A stretch of 64,000 bases of DNA from Granulicella arctica. Its GTDB lineage: Bacteria > Acidobacteriota > Terriglobia > Terriglobales > Acidobacteriaceae. Within the stretch, counting starts at the first letter, position 1; each line of letters opens with the position of its first letter. The DNA is taken from positions 1,359,187 to 1,423,186 of the forward strand of contig NZ_JACCCW010000001.1 of NCBI RefSeq assembly GCF_013410065.1. The letters are read 5' to 3'. The position numbers and the translations under genes are program-made. Under the pieces are notes generated by a model. The model saw only the letters and a list, made by a program, of their open reading frames with translations. It searched no databases and was not told the origin of the DNA. Shown one piece after another: positions 9,011-16,800 of the stretch.

Positions 9011-9901
9011 ATGACGATGTTCGATGGATTCGATGAGACGATCAAGCAGTACGCGGCGGCGGCGGAGCATGACGAGTACGATGCAGACGACGAGCATGGC
9101 ATCTCCAACAGCTTCGACGAGGATGATGAAGAGGAAGAGGTCACGCTGACCTCGGACGATGATGGTCACGACGATGATGATGACGAGCCGGTATCCGAGG
9201 TGCATGTTGAAGAGGCCATCCTCTATACGTCTCCGGCTTCTCCCGTATCGGGCTATACGCCAGCAGAGAAGCTGTCTACTGTGCCGGAGCCGAGCGTGGC
9301 TCCTGTAGCGAGCGTCAAGAAGACTCCAGTAAAGAAGGCACCGGCCAAGAAGGCTGTTGCAAAGAAAGTGCCGGCGAAAAAAGCAGTCGCAAAGAAGGCT
9401 CCCGCTAAGAAAGTCGTCGCCAAGAAGGTTGCGACGAAGAAAGTAGTGGCTAAGAAAGCCCCGGCGAAGAAGGTTACTGCCAAGAAGGCTGCGCCTAAGA
9501 AAAAGGTGGCCGCAAAGAAGGCGGTGCCGGTGAAGAAGGCAACGGCGAAGAAGAGCGCCGGAAAGTTTATCCAAAGATCTGCCGCGAAGAAGTCCAGTGC
9601 TCACCGCGGCGGTAAAGCTGCCCCTAAAAAGGCGGTTGGCAACAAGAGCGCTGGGAGCAGCAAAAAAACCACAACGAGAGGTATCACCTTGGCAACTATA
9701 AAGAGAGACGTAATCCCGGCAAAGAAGGCGGCCCCTGCAAAGAAGGCCGTAGCGAAGAAGGCAGCGAAGAAGGCAGTTAAGAAGGCAGTCAAGAAGGCAG
9801 TAGCAAAGAAGGTTGTCGCGAAGAAGGCAGTCAAGAAGGCCGTCGCGAAGAAGGCAGTTGCGAAAAAGGCTCCTGCTAAGAAGACCGCAGCAAAGAAGTA
9901 A
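9011..9901 (+). CDS. Histone H1-like Lys/Ala-rich protein with acidic N-terminal region
   Basis: A 296-residue protein with two contrasting halves. Residues 1-70 are dominated by Asp and Glu ([18 protein letters not shown]). Residues about 97-296 are almost entirely repeats of the kind [13 protein letters not shown] and VKKAVKKA, as in bacterial histone H1-like proteins and the C-terminal tails of eukaryotic H1. A short less repetitive stretch ([20 protein letters not shown]) breaks the array at about residue 220-235. AGGGGAAACG just precedes the ATG at 9011. The basic half should bind DNA or RNA non-specifically and compact the nucleoid. The acidic segment may mask it or bind basic partners; this is inference. 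The repeats make the coding DNA prone to slippage. A strong terminator follows. Confidence 0.8.
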   Translation: MTMFDGFDETIKQYAAAAEHDEYDADDEHGISNSFDEDDEEEEVTLTSDDDGHDDDDDEPVSEVHVEEAILYTSPASPVSGYTPAEKLSTVPEPSVAPVASVKKTPVKKAPAKKAVAKKVPAKKAVAKKAPAKKVVAKKVATKKVVAKKAPAKKVTAKKAAPKKKVAAKKAVPVKKATAKKSAGKFIQRSAAKKSSAHRGGKAAPKKAVGNKSAGSSKKTTTRGITLATIKRDVIPAKKAAPAKKAVAKKAAKKAVKKAVKKAVAKKVVAKKAVKKAVAKKAVAKKAPAKKTAAKK

Positions 9902-9919
9902 CTAGCTACTAAGGCAAGC

Positions 9920-9960
9920 AAAAAGGCCCGGACTCCTCATCACGAGGTCCGGGCCTTTTT
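9920..9960. terminator. Bidirectional terminator between the H1-like gene and the peroxiredoxin gene
   Basis: AAAAAGGCCCGGAC and GTCCGGGCCTTTTT form a perfect 14-bp stem with a 13-base loop. The A5/T5 ends let it work in both directions for the two convergent genes. Confidence 0.9.
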
Positions 9961-9983
9961 GCGTCTGGAGATACGTGCGGTGC

Positions 9984-10526
9984 TTACTTTTTCGCCGTGG
10001 CGAGGTAGGCGAGCACCGTTTCGCTGTGGGTGTTCGGGTCAACCTTCGACCAGGCTTGAACGACCTTGCCGGAAGGGTCGATCAGGACGGTGTCGCGCTG
10101 GGCGAACTTCAGCGGTCCCATACCCATGATGGGAACGCCATACGCATCGACGACCTTGTGGTCCGGATCGGCGAGTAGCTTGAAGGTCAGGCTCTCCTTG
10201 GTGCAGAAGCTCTGGTGGCTTTCCGCAGTGTCCAGGCTGACGCCAAGAACGACGGCATTGTCTGCCTTGTACTTCTCAAGATCGCGCTGGAAGTTGTGGG
10301 CCTCGATGGTGCAGCCTGAGGTTTTGTCCTTCGGGTAGAAGTAGAGGACGACCCATTTGCCCTTATAGCTGGAAAGGGTGATGGGTGTGTTGTCCTGTGA
10401 GGGTAGGGTGAAGTCGGGAGCGTTGGTTCCCGGCTTGATCAAATCCGCTGCGTAGGCCTTGATGCCAACGGCGCTCATCGCTGTAACGCCCGCGATCACT
10501 GCAAACAGTAGTCCCTTGCGCTTCAT
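9984..10526 (-). CDS. Exported Bcp/PrxQ-type peroxiredoxin
   Basis: A protein of 180 residues starting MKRKGLLFAVIAGVTAMSAVGIKAYAA, a Sec signal peptide, so it should act in the periplasm. The AhpC/TSA thioredoxin fold follows: ADLIKPGTNAPDFTLPSQD, KWVVLYFYPKDKTSGCTIEAHNF with the peroxidatic Cys in SGCT, and LADPDHKVVDAYGVP. The classical PrxQ resolving Cys five residues after the first is absent (a His is there). A second Cys lies in HQSFCTKESLTF and could be the resolving partner. AAGGAG is placed six bases before the ATG at 10526, which decides the start, although the frame is open to 10625. It is the last gene of a long minus-strand run that includes lpxI, but the spacing of about 117 bases allows its own promoter. 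Confidence 0.88.
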   Translation of the reverse strand: MKRKGLLFAVIAGVTAMSAVGIKAYAADLIKPGTNAPDFTLPSQDNTPITLSSYKGKWVVLYFYPKDKTSGCTIEAHNFQRDLEKYKADNAVVLGVSLDTAESHQSFCTKESLTFKLLADPDHKVVDAYGVPIMGMGPLKFAQRDTVLIDPSGKVVQAWSKVDPNTHSETVLAYLATAKK

Positions 10527-10642
10527 GTGGTTCTCCTTGTGTTTCTGGCAAGGCTGCAGCGCATAGGATGGGCGGCGCGCAGCTCTGTGGGTAATATTAC
10601 GCGCTCGCCATTCCTCAATTGTCACGGATTCGTTATGCCACG

Positions 10643-11500
10643 CTACTGCGCGACTACAGCAATTCCTGCTTGATCTGCCGCCGCGACGATTGCCTCGGGG
10701 TCGAACAGCAGAGTTCTACCGGCTTCGATGCAGAGACAGGTGGCTCCGGCCTGCTGCATGGTGGCGATGGTGGCGACGCCGATGACGGGGACATCGAAGC
10801 GCATGTCCTGATTGGGCTTGGCGACCTTGACGACGGTGAGGGCCTGCGAGAGGAAGCCATCGTCTGCGATGCGTGCGGTCCGCATGAGCGCACCGGCACG
10901 GATGATGGTGGCGTCGGTGCCTTCCATGGCTTCGACGGCGACGCAGGCCTGTGCGGCGATGACGACGGTCTGGCCGAGATCGTAGCCTGCGATAGCACGG
11001 GCGACGGTGCGGCCGTAGGCGATGTCCTTCTGCTCGTCTTCAGAGGGGGGGCGCTGGGTGAGGACGCCGGGTTTGGCGAGGAGCGGCTCGAGGTAGGCGG
11101 TGGAGGAGATGAGCTCGATGCCTTCGTCGCCTAGGACCTTTGCAATGGCACCAAGGAGCATGTCGGTGTTACGGGAGCGAAGGCTGAGGAGCAGTTTGGC
11201 GAGACGCCAGTCGGGACGGATGCTGGAGAAGATCTGTTTGTGGCGGACCTGTCCGGCCATGACGGCGCGGGTGACGCCTTCGGCCTGGAAGGTTTCGATG
11301 AGGCGGGAGAGCTCGCCGAGGGAGAGCCAGTGGACGCGGATGTTGGGATCGGCTGCGGCGCGAGTGTCGATCTCGGGATCAGTCTCTTCTTTGATGGCGG
11401 CGACGACGACGGTGAGGCCGTGGGCGCGCGCGGCTTCGAGCAGGAGGAAGGGGAAGCGTCCGTTGCCGGCGATGAGGCCGAGTTTTGCAGGAGTAGTCAT
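10643..11500 (-). CDS. lpxI: UDP-2,3-diacylglucosamine pyrophosphatase LpxI
   Basis: The 285-residue product matches the LpxI (DUF1009) family. The N-terminal motif KLGLIAGNGRFPFLLLEAAR is present, and the middle contains AGQVRHKQIF. The C-terminal catalytic half has DLGQTVVIAAQACVAVEAMEGTDATI, PNQDMRFDVPVIGVATI and the ending AGATCLCIEAGRTLLFD. LpxI hydrolyses UDP-2,3-diacylglucosamine to lipid X and UMP in lipid A synthesis, replacing LpxH. It lies downstream of fabZ and lpxA, separated from them only by a toxin-antitoxin pair, so these lipid A genes form one functional operon. The ATG at 11500 agrees with the family N-terminus. Confidence 0.95.
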   Translation of the reverse strand: MTTPAKLGLIAGNGRFPFLLLEAARAHGLTVVVAAIKEETDPEIDTRAAADPNIRVHWLSLGELSRLIETFQAEGVTRAVMAGQVRHKQIFSSIRPDWRLAKLLLSLRSRNTDMLLGAIAKVLGDEGIELISSTAYLEPLLAKPGVLTQRPPSEDEQKDIAYGRTVARAIAGYDLGQTVVIAAQACVAVEAMEGTDATIIRAGALMRTARIADDGFLSQALTVVKVAKPNQDMRFDVPVIGVATIATMQQAGATCLCIEAGRTLLFDPEAIVAAADQAGIAVVAQ

Positions 11501-11524
11501 CGCTTTGCCGCCAGCTTATTCATC

Positions 11525-11899
11525 TTAGGCAACCGAGGCGAGACCATTCTTCTTTACGAGGGTCAGGAGTTTGAGAGACGCGCCTTGCGGTTTTTTTTCG
11601 CCGCGCTCCCATTGGGAGATGAGATTGACAGAGACTCCCAAGTGGCGGGCGAAGACAGCCTGACTGGCCTGCTCATGCTCGCGGATGGCCGCGATCTGGC
11701 GCGGGGTAAGCGGCTTTACCGGGGTCAAACACATTTCGTCGAAGTGGCGCATGGTCATCTTATCCATCACGCCAGCGTCGTGAAGATCTTCAGCCGTCTC
11801 ATGGATCGCGGCGAAGACTGGACTACGATACGTCCTGCTCGCAGGAGATTTCTTCGAGGGCGCCGTCTTTGACGGCGATGGCGATGATTTTCTCGTCAT
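11525..11899 (-). CDS. HigA-type helix-turn-helix antitoxin
   Basis: A 124-residue protein with a basic, Ser/Pro-rich head (about 30 residues), a conserved segment SPVFAAIHETAEDLHDAGVMDKMTMRHFDEMCL, then an HTH_3/Xre domain: PRQIAAIREHEQASQAVFARHLGVSVNLISQWERGEKKP at about residues 68-106. This arrangement is that of antitoxins paired with RelE/HigB-like toxins (NadS/HigA group). The HTH should both neutralise the toxin and autorepress the pair. Its 5' end overlaps the 3' end of the toxin gene by 77 bases, in a different frame. The conserved AIHETAEDL segment lies close to the overlap, which supports the long start. The toxin-first gene order is usual for the HigBA type. Confidence 0.85.
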   Translation of the reverse strand: MTRKSSPSPSKTAPSKKSPASRTYRSPVFAAIHETAEDLHDAGVMDKMTMRHFDEMCLTPVKPLTPRQIAAIREHEQASQAVFARHLGVSVNLISQWERGEKKPQGASLKLLTLVKKNGLASVA

Positions 11900-12206
11900 A
11901 GCTCAGCATCCTTCCAGCGAGATCTTTCAGTCCCGCTACCTCATTTCGTTCCAGATTGTCTTGCGCATTCTTTGCAAAACCAAGAATAAAGAACGCAGTT
12001 TTATGAGCTTTGAAGAAGATGATGGTTCGAAAACCGCCTGACTTCCCTTGTCCTTTGCGGGCAATACGTTGTTTGTAGATGCCGCCGCCTAGGTTTGCGT
12101 GGATCAGGCCAATTGAAATCTCGTGGACTGCTTTGCAAAGCGAATCATCAGAGATCGCATTCTCGTTTGAAAATCGCCGGAATTGCTTATTGACGAAGAC
12201 ACGCAT
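11823..12206 (-). CDS. RelE/HigB-like toxin of a type II toxin-antitoxin system
   Basis: A 127-residue basic protein. The core RVFVNKQFRRFSNENAISDDSLCKAVHEI, GGGIYKQRIARKGQGKSGGFRTIIFF and FILGFAKNAQDNLERNEVAGLKDLA matches the RelE-like (Pfam RelE/DUF1044) toxins that partner with the adjacent HTH antitoxin type. Basic residues in RIARKGQGKSGG and the RTII strand would contact RNA. The predicted activity is ribosome-dependent mRNA cleavage; this is from the family, not shown here. The ATG at 12206 is only 47 bases downstream of the lpxA stop codon, so the pair probably lies on the lipid A transcript. Both genes appear intact. Confidence 0.82.
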   Translation of the reverse strand: MRVFVNKQFRRFSNENAISDDSLCKAVHEISIGLIHANLGGGIYKQRIARKGQGKSGGFRTIIFFKAHKTAFFILGFAKNAQDNLERNEVAGLKDLAGRMLSYDEKIIAIAVKDGALEEISCEQDVS

Positions 12207-12253
12207 CCGACAACTTTATCCTGACTGTAGCACAGAGTGTTATGGCAGTACAT

Positions 12254-13039
12254 TTACTTGATGACGCCCCGTTGGCTCTTGGCGATGAAGTCGACGAGGT
12301 AGTTGACGTGGTCGCCGAATTCGCCGGAGGCAATTTTTTCGCGGATGACGTCGAGCGCCTGGGCCGTGTTGAGTTTGGACACCTGGAGCAGGCGGTAGGC
12401 GGCGCGAATCTGTTTGAGCTGATCCGGCGTGAAGCCGCGGCGTTCGAGGCCGATCTTGTTGATGCCGAAGGCGCGGTTTTCGCGGCGCACACTGGTAAGT
12501 GAGTAGGGCAGCACATCCTGGGTGATGGTGGTGCCGCCGCCGATGTAGGCGTATTTACCGATGGTGCAGAACTGGTGAACGGGGTTGAGGGCGCCGATGA
12601 CGGCGTAGTCTTCGACGATGACGTGACCGGCGAGGGTAGCGGCGTTGGCGAGGATGCAGCCGTTGCCGATGTGGGAGTCGTGGCCGATGTGGGTGTAGGC
12701 CATGATGAGGCAATCGTTCCCTACGGTTGTTACGCCTCCCCCTCCGTTCGTTCCGCGGGAGATGGTGACGTATTCGCGGATGGAGTTGTTGTCGCCAAGG
12801 GTGACGCGGGTAGGCTCGCCCGCATACTTGAGGTCCTGCGGGGCGATGCCGATGCAGGCGAAGGAGTAAACCTTGTTGCCGCGACCGAAGGTGGTGTGGC
12901 CGTCGAGGACGACGTGGGAGACGAGCTCGCAGTCTTCTCCGAGCACGACGCTTGCGCCAATGATGCAGAAGGGACCGATCGTGCAGCTGGAGGGGATTTG
13001 CGCCCCTTCAGCGACGATCGCAGTCGGGTGAACGCTCAC
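12254..13039 (-). CDS. lpxA: Acyl-ACP-UDP-N-acetylglucosamine O-acyltransferase LpxA
   Basis: The product has 261 residues, the usual LpxA length. It begins SVHPTAIVAEGAQIPSSCTIGPFCIIG, the hexapeptide-repeat left-handed beta helix, and continues with turns such as GNDCLIMAYTHIGHDSHIGN that contain the catalytic His (in THIGHD, about residue 127). The C-terminal helical part begins around GLERRGFTPDQLKQIRAAYRLL, typical of LpxA and absent from LpxD. LpxA adds the first 3-hydroxyacyl chain to UDP-GlcNAc in the cytosol. It starts with GTG at 13039, overlapping the fabZ stop codon as GTGA, so translation is coupled. Downstream come the TA pair and lpxI. Confidence 0.97.
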   Translation of the reverse strand: MSVHPTAIVAEGAQIPSSCTIGPFCIIGASVVLGEDCELVSHVVLDGHTTFGRGNKVYSFACIGIAPQDLKYAGEPTRVTLGDNNSIREYVTISRGTNGGGGVTTVGNDCLIMAYTHIGHDSHIGNGCILANAATLAGHVIVEDYAVIGALNPVHQFCTIGKYAYIGGGTTITQDVLPYSLTSVRRENRAFGINKIGLERRGFTPDQLKQIRAAYRLLQVSKLNTAQALDVIREKIASGEFGDHVNYLVDFIAKSQRGVIK

Positions 13040-13596
13040 TCGGGGCTCGCCTCGGTCGCACTACCGGCTTTTTTCGGCACACGCGGAACGATCTGACACA
13101 TGATCGTCGCCTCGCAGACGACCTTGCCGTCGACGGTGGCGATGCCCTGCATCCGAACGGCGCGGCTGCGCCACTGGAGAACCTTGACCTCGATGCGAAC
13201 CTGGTCGCCGGGGACGACGGGGCGACGGAACTTAGCGTTGTCGATGCCAGTGAAGAGCATCAACTTGTTCGCACGGTCGGGGACTTCAGTGAGCAGGAGG
13301 GTTCCGCCTGCCTGGGCGATGGCCTCGACCATGAGAACGCCGGGCATGATGGGGTAGTCGGGAAAGTGACCCTGAAAGTGGGGCTCGCTGGCGGTTACGT
13401 TTTTAATGGCGACGATACTTACCCTGCGTTCGATCTCGAGGATGCGATCGATCAGCAAAAACGGGTAACGGTGGGGAAGTATCGACATGATCTCAAGGAC
13501 GTCCATTGCATGACCTGCTTTGGCAGCCGGAGAGGTTTCGGATTCTGATCCGGAGAGATCGGTCTGGTCCGGAGGGGTAAGGGTAGCTTCACTCAT
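13036..13596 (-). CDS. fabZ: 3-hydroxyacyl-ACP dehydratase FabZ
   Basis: A protein of 186 residues, longer than usual because of a 35-residue Ser/Glu-rich head. The hot-dog fold follows: MDVLEIMSILPHRYPFLLIDRI, the catalytic His in SEPHFQGHFPDYPIMPGVLM, and the catalytic Glu in VEAIAQAGG. FabZ dehydrates 3-hydroxyacyl-ACP in fatty-acid elongation and competes with LpxA for the 3-hydroxyacyl-ACP pool, which explains the conserved fabZ-lpxA linkage. The overlap of four bases with lpxA indicates co-translation. An alternative start at the internal Met before DVLEIM (about 30 codons in) would give a more standard length. Confidence 0.95.
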   Translation of the reverse strand: MSEATLTPPDQTDLSGSESETSPAAKAGHAMDVLEIMSILPHRYPFLLIDRILEIERRVSIVAIKNVTASEPHFQGHFPDYPIMPGVLMVEAIAQAGGTLLLTEVPDRANKLMLFTGIDNAKFRRPVVPGDQVRIEVKVLQWRSRAVRMQGIATVDGKVVCEATIMCQIVPRVPKKAGSATEASPE

Positions 13597-13640
13597 AGCA
13601 CACCCGAGTATAAACTGCCGGGCGGTCCGACTCAGTCGGG

Positions 13641-14468
13641 CTACTTACCTTTCTTGACGGGACGGCTGGGGTCGAAGAGCTCGGGAGGCATGGAAGTGCC
13701 GTATTCGACCTTCTTTACAAAGAGTTGCGAGGCCATATCGCCGTTGTGGTAACGGGTGATGGTGAAGGGGGTGGGGAAGCCCTGGATGGTGTGGTAGTCG
13801 TCGTACTCCTCGGCGTCCTCGTCGTGGTCTTTGAAGGTCTCGTTGCGCCACTCGAAGGTGCGGCGGAGGGGGAGGTGGGTGTTGATGTCCAGTTCGAGGG
13901 TGACGGCGTCGTTGTTGGCGCTGAGGACGGTAACCTTGTCGACCATGCGGCGCTCGACCATGGAGGTCCCTTCGGCCAGAACGACGACGTCGGGTTGCTT
14001 GAGCCAGGTGCGGACCACCTCTTCGATGGAGTGGTTGTGGCGGCGGATATGGTCGTCCACCTGCTCCTTCGGGAGGGTGGTTCTCCCTTTATAGGTGATC
14101 TCGATGCCGGTGTCGGTGGTCCAGATGTGAACGACGTCGCGCTTCTTGGTGTATTCGATGCGTTCGACGTCGGGCTTTCCGTTGATGGGGAACTGGCGGT
14201 ACGACCAGAAGTCGGCGACGCTGCCGTTAGGCGAGCCGCGGAAGAAGGCAGCGGTGTGGCCCTCCTCGTAGATCGTGGAGCGGTTGAGCCAGAGCGGGCC
14301 GCCGAGGGCGGCGACCATCTGGTCGAGGAGGAGGTGGCCGCGCTGCTCTGGGGTTGCTCCGGCGGTGGGCGTAGGGGCGGCGCTGGGGATGTCGCTCGCC
14401 TGGGCGTGCGCGGAGTTGGATAGAAGGAGGGTGGCTGCGATGGTGGCGGTCAGGAGCAGATGCTTCAT
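13641..14468 (-). CDS. Exported LolA-like protein of unknown function
   Basis: A protein of 275 residues starting MKHLLLTATIAATLLLSNSAHAQ, a clear signal peptide. The mature part begins with a Pro/Thr-rich linker, then GHLLLDQMVAALGGPLWLN. Alternating strands follow, resembling the open beta-barrel of outer-membrane lipoprotein sorting proteins (for example YKGRTTLPKEQVDD and VTVLSANNDAVTLELDINTHLPLRRTFEWRN). The similarity to LolA is by fold pattern only. It sits in the minus-strand run between an SDR gene and fabZ, 16 bases below the SDR stop. This suggests co-transcription with envelope lipid genes. The ATG at 14468 is preferred over the TTG at 14477, with GAGGG upstream. Confidence 0.65.
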   Translation of the reverse strand: MKHLLLTATIAATLLLSNSAHAQASDIPSAAPTPTAGATPEQRGHLLLDQMVAALGGPLWLNRSTIYEEGHTAAFFRGSPNGSVADFWSYRQFPINGKPDVERIEYTKKRDVVHIWTTDTGIEITYKGRTTLPKEQVDDHIRRHNHSIEEVVRTWLKQPDVVVLAEGTSMVERRMVDKVTVLSANNDAVTLELDINTHLPLRRTFEWRNETFKDHDEDAEEYDDYHTIQGFPTPFTITRYHNGDMASQLFVKKVEYGTSMPPELFDPSRPVKKGK

Positions 14469-14484
14469 GCGGATCAAACCCTCG

Positions 14485-15288
14485 TCAGCCGACCAGCACA
14501 GCGCCGCCGTTTACGTTGAAGATTTCGCCGGAGATGAATCCTGCCAGTGGTGTGCAGAGAAAGAGGATGGGCCCGGCGATCTCATCGACGTGCGCGGCGC
14601 GGCCCTGCGGGATCGTGGCCAATACCTTCTTGGACGTCTCGGGGTGCTCGAGGGCAGCGACGGACATTTCGGTGGCGACCCAGCCGGGCGCGACGCAGTT
14701 GCAGGAGATGCCTTGCGGGGCTAGTTCGGTGGAGAGGCTCTTGGTGAGTGAGAGGAGAGCGCCTTTGCTGGCGGCGTAGTCGGCGTGGAAGGCTTCGCCG
14801 CGCTGACCGGCAGTGGAGCTGACGAGGACGATGTGGCCTCGGGCACCGCTGCTGGGTGCGGGTTGAGATTTGATCTGGGTGACGCCTGCCTGGACGAGGC
14901 CGAAGACGCTATCGAGATTGACGCCCATGGTGGTGCGCCATTGGGCGACGGTCATCTCGGCGATGGGAGCGTCGTGCGGGGGCCAGATGCCGTGGTTGAC
15001 GATGAGGCAGTCGAGGCGGCCGAAGGCTTCGACGGCGGCGCGGACAAGGGACTGGCCGTCTTCGGCGGTGGCGAGGTCCTGCTGGATGGCGCGGCAGAGG
15101 TCGGGGCCGCCGCACTCTGCGACGAGGGCTTCGGCCTGGGGTTGCGCGGAGCGGTAGCTGAAGACGACACGGGCTCCAGCCTGGCGGAAGAGGCGGACGG
15201 TGGCGGCTCCGATGCCGCGCGAGCCGCCGGTGATGAGCGCGACGCGGCCTTCGAGGGAGAGTGTGACGCCAGTGAGAGGTTTTAGCAT
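14485..15288 (-). CDS. Short-chain dehydrogenase/reductase (FabG-like)
   Basis: About 267 residues. The Rossmann motif GRVALITGGSRGIGAATVRL lies at about residues 14-33. The later NxxG motif is LIVNHGIWPP, the catalytic Ser is in VLVSSTAGQRG, and the Tyr and Lys are in DYAASKGALL. The C-terminus FLCTPLAGFISGEIFNVNGGAVL is the classical SDR ending. It resembles 3-oxoacyl-ACP reductases, and its position ahead of the LolA-like gene, fabZ and lpxA makes a fatty-acid role plausible, but other alcohols or sugars are possible. The frame is open far upstream to 15669, yet that extension is Lys/Gln-rich and reads through the divergent promoter region. The ATG at 15288 is therefore taken as the start. 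Confidence 0.88.
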   Translation of the reverse strand: MLKPLTGVTLSLEGRVALITGGSRGIGAATVRLFRQAGARVVFSYRSAQPQAEALVAECGGPDLCRAIQQDLATAEDGQSLVRAAVEAFGRLDCLIVNHGIWPPHDAPIAEMTVAQWRTTMGVNLDSVFGLVQAGVTQIKSQPAPSSGARGHIVLVSSTAGQRGEAFHADYAASKGALLSLTKSLSTELAPQGISCNCVAPGWVATEMSVAALEHPETSKKVLATIPQGRAAHVDEIAGPILFLCTPLAGFISGEIFNVNGGAVLVG

Positions 15289-15402
15289 TCTCTTCACGCT
15301 ATCGAAGCATCTAACCTTACGCAAGCTGCCGTTTTTTTGCGATAGCTGAAGATTTGCGACGGAAGTGCGGTACGCTGGGTGGAATTTCAAGGAGCCTTTT
15401 CC

Positions 15403-15792
15403 ATGAAGAAAGCTGTTCTTGTTGCCCGTATCCTGCTTGGCTTCGTCTTTCTCTTCTTTGGATTGAACGGTATTCTGCATTTCCTGCCGACACCGCCGAT
15501 GCCTCCTGGAGACGCCACGACCTTTGCAACGATCCTCATGACACACAAGTACATGAGCTTTGTCGCACTGTGTCAGGTGATTGGTGGTCTGCTGCTGCTG
15601 GTGGGACGGTTTGTTCCGCTTGGACTGACGATCCTGGCGCCGATCCTTGTGAATATTTTGCTCTTTCACTTTCTGTTACACCCAGAGGGCGTCGTGATTG
15701 GTCTGGTTTGCACGGTACTGGAGCTGTTCCTGCTGTTTGCTTACCGGCTCTCGTTTCGAGGGCTTTTCGATGCGAATCCGGAGAAGTTCTAA
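15403..15792 (+). CDS. DoxX-family small membrane protein
   Basis: A 129-residue protein with four hydrophobic segments: [23 protein letters not shown], a segment around [39 protein letters not shown] and [19 protein letters not shown]. The N-terminal [15 protein letters not shown] and the second-helix pattern match DoxX/SURF4-like proteins. AAGGAG at 15389-15394 fixes the ATG at 15403. DoxX proteins are inner-membrane proteins linked in some bacteria to thiosulfate or oxidative-stress functions; nothing here says which. Its stop overlaps by four bases the end of the convergent MmcQ/YjbR gene. Confidence 0.85.
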   Translation: MKKAVLVARILLGFVFLFFGLNGILHFLPTPPMPPGDATTFATILMTHKYMSFVALCQVIGGLLLLVGRFVPLGLTILAPILVNILLFHFLLHPEGVVIGLVCTVLELFLLFAYRLSFRGLFDANPEKF

Positions 15793-16238
15793 GATTCTTG
15801 CGGCTTGGATTTTTCCGTTTTGGCTTTCCGTTGTTGGCGGCGTTCGGCGATCAGTTTCGCTTGTTCCTTTGCAGGTAGTGCGAGAGCGCTGCGGGTCTTC
15901 GGCGGCAGCTTGTCGAAGGTGAGGGTGTAGGCGGCGTGGAGCTCCTGCTCCCATTGCTTGGGGCGAAAGACGTCCCAGCGTTGCACGGCGACCCAGTAGA
16001 TGCGGGCGAAGTAGGGTGCGGGGGAGACTCCTTCGATCTCGACCAGCTCGGCGAAGCGTTCGGGGCCGGCGGCGTAGGAGAGGACGGCTTTGCCGTCGCC
16101 ATCGAGGTTGAGGAGGACGAACATCTTGCCGCCGATGGCTTTGTCTCCAGTCCAGAAGACGAGGTTGTCACCCCACTGCATCGTCTCGACGACGTGCGGC
16201 AGGGTGAGGAGGAAGGTGCGGCTGCGCTCAGCGTCCAT
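15789..16238 (-). CDS. MmcQ/YjbR family protein
   Basis: About 149 residues. The fold-defining segments are present: [29 protein letters not shown] at the start, [31 protein letters not shown] in the middle, and [14 protein letters not shown] with the C-terminal helix [21 protein letters not shown]. YjbR has a double-wing DNA-binding-like fold but no firm function. The frame continues upstream to 16313, but the family starts close to the helix MDAERSRTF, so 16238 was chosen. The C-terminal Lys/Gln-rich tail is probably disordered. It ends tail-to-tail with the DoxX gene. Confidence 0.85.
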   Translation of the reverse strand: MDAERSRTFLLTLPHVVETMQWGDNLVFWTGDKAIGGKMFVLLNLDGDGKAVLSYAAGPERFAELVEIEGVSPAPYFARIYWVAVQRWDVFRPKQWEQELHAAYTLTFDKLPPKTRSALALPAKEQAKLIAERRQQRKAKTEKSKPQES

Positions 16239-16360
16239 GGCCGCAGTATAGGCGATGGAGTTGAGCGGAGTCGCGGGCGGAAGGGGCCTTTGGTCGGGCA
16301 TTGGGCCGATCAATTGATCGAGGGTTTCTCGTTACAGTTCCAACTTTAAATAAAAAGACA

Positions 16361-16389
16361 TTGACAATCGCATACATTTGTCTTAGAAA
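16361..16389 (+). promoter_or_regulatory. Promoter of the blaI-M56 operon
   Basis: A perfect -35 box TTGACA (16361-16366), a 17-base spacer and TAGAAA (16384-16389, four of six matches) form a sigma70-type promoter. Its -10 half is buried inside the operator palindrome. Confidence 0.75.
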
Positions 16390-16403
16390 CTAAGACAAAT
16401 GTA
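16373..16403 (+). promoter_or_regulatory. BlaI/MecI-type operator, perfect 14-3-14 palindrome
   Basis: TACATTTGTCTTAG and CTAAGACAAATGTA are exact inverted repeats around AAA. The outer TACA/TGTA ends are the signature of BlaI/MecI operators. It covers the spacer and -10 box of the promoter, and an AGGAGG ribosome site (16403-16408) overlaps its last base, so bound repressor would block RNA polymerase. Confidence 0.9.
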
Positions 16404-16413
16404 GGAGGTCGGT

Positions 16414-16800
16414 ATGACTGTTCCGAAACTATCGAAGCTCGAGCTCAAAATCATGGAGACGCTTTGGGCGCGAGGTGAATGCTCCATCCGCGAGATTGTG
16501 GAGGCATTCCCTGAAAAGAAGAGGCCGGGCTATACGACGATCCAGACCACCATGTATCGGCTGGAGACGAAGAAGGTCGTGCGCCGGGTTAAAAAGATTG
16601 CGAACTTTCATATCTTTGCAGCGGTGGTATCGCGGGATGCTGCACAGCGGAGATTGATCGACGAGCTGTTGGCGTTATTCGGCGGCCGACCGCGGCTGGT
16701 GATGATGCGGCTGGTCGAATCCGGCAACCTGACGCTGGAGGATGTGGAAGAGGCACGGAAGGCGCTTAAACAGCTTGAGGGCGAGGACAAACCACAATGA
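16414..16800 (+). CDS. BlaI/MecI/CopY-family transcriptional repressor
   Basis: A 128-residue winged-helix repressor. The DNA-binding part is KLSKLELKIMETLWARGECSIREIVEAF followed by the recognition region GYTTIQTTMYRLETKKVVRRVKK. The C-terminal dimerisation helix contains the region cleaved or released in BlaI proteins (VVSRDAAQRRLIDELLALFGG). It should bind the palindrome at 16373-16403 as a dimer and repress its own operon until the partner membrane peptidase signals. AGGAGG lies five bases before the ATG. The last four bases overlap the M56 gene (ATGA), so the pair is co-translated. Confidence 0.95.
   Translation: MTVPKLSKLELKIMETLWARGECSIREIVEAFPEKKRPGYTTIQTTMYRLETKKVVRRVKKIANFHIFAAVVSRDAAQRRLIDELLALFGGRPRLVMMRLVESGNLTLEDVEEARKALKQLEGEDKPQ

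Noticed and set aside
9300..9900. Regular repeats suggesting a CRISPR-like array
   Set aside because: The repeats are in-frame AKKA-type codons of the histone-like protein; there are no unique spacers of constant length.
15289..15669. N-terminal extension of the SDR gene to 15669
   Set aside because: The extension is rich in Lys, Gln and His, runs across the ribosome site and start of the divergent DoxX gene, and precedes the normal SDR N-terminus.
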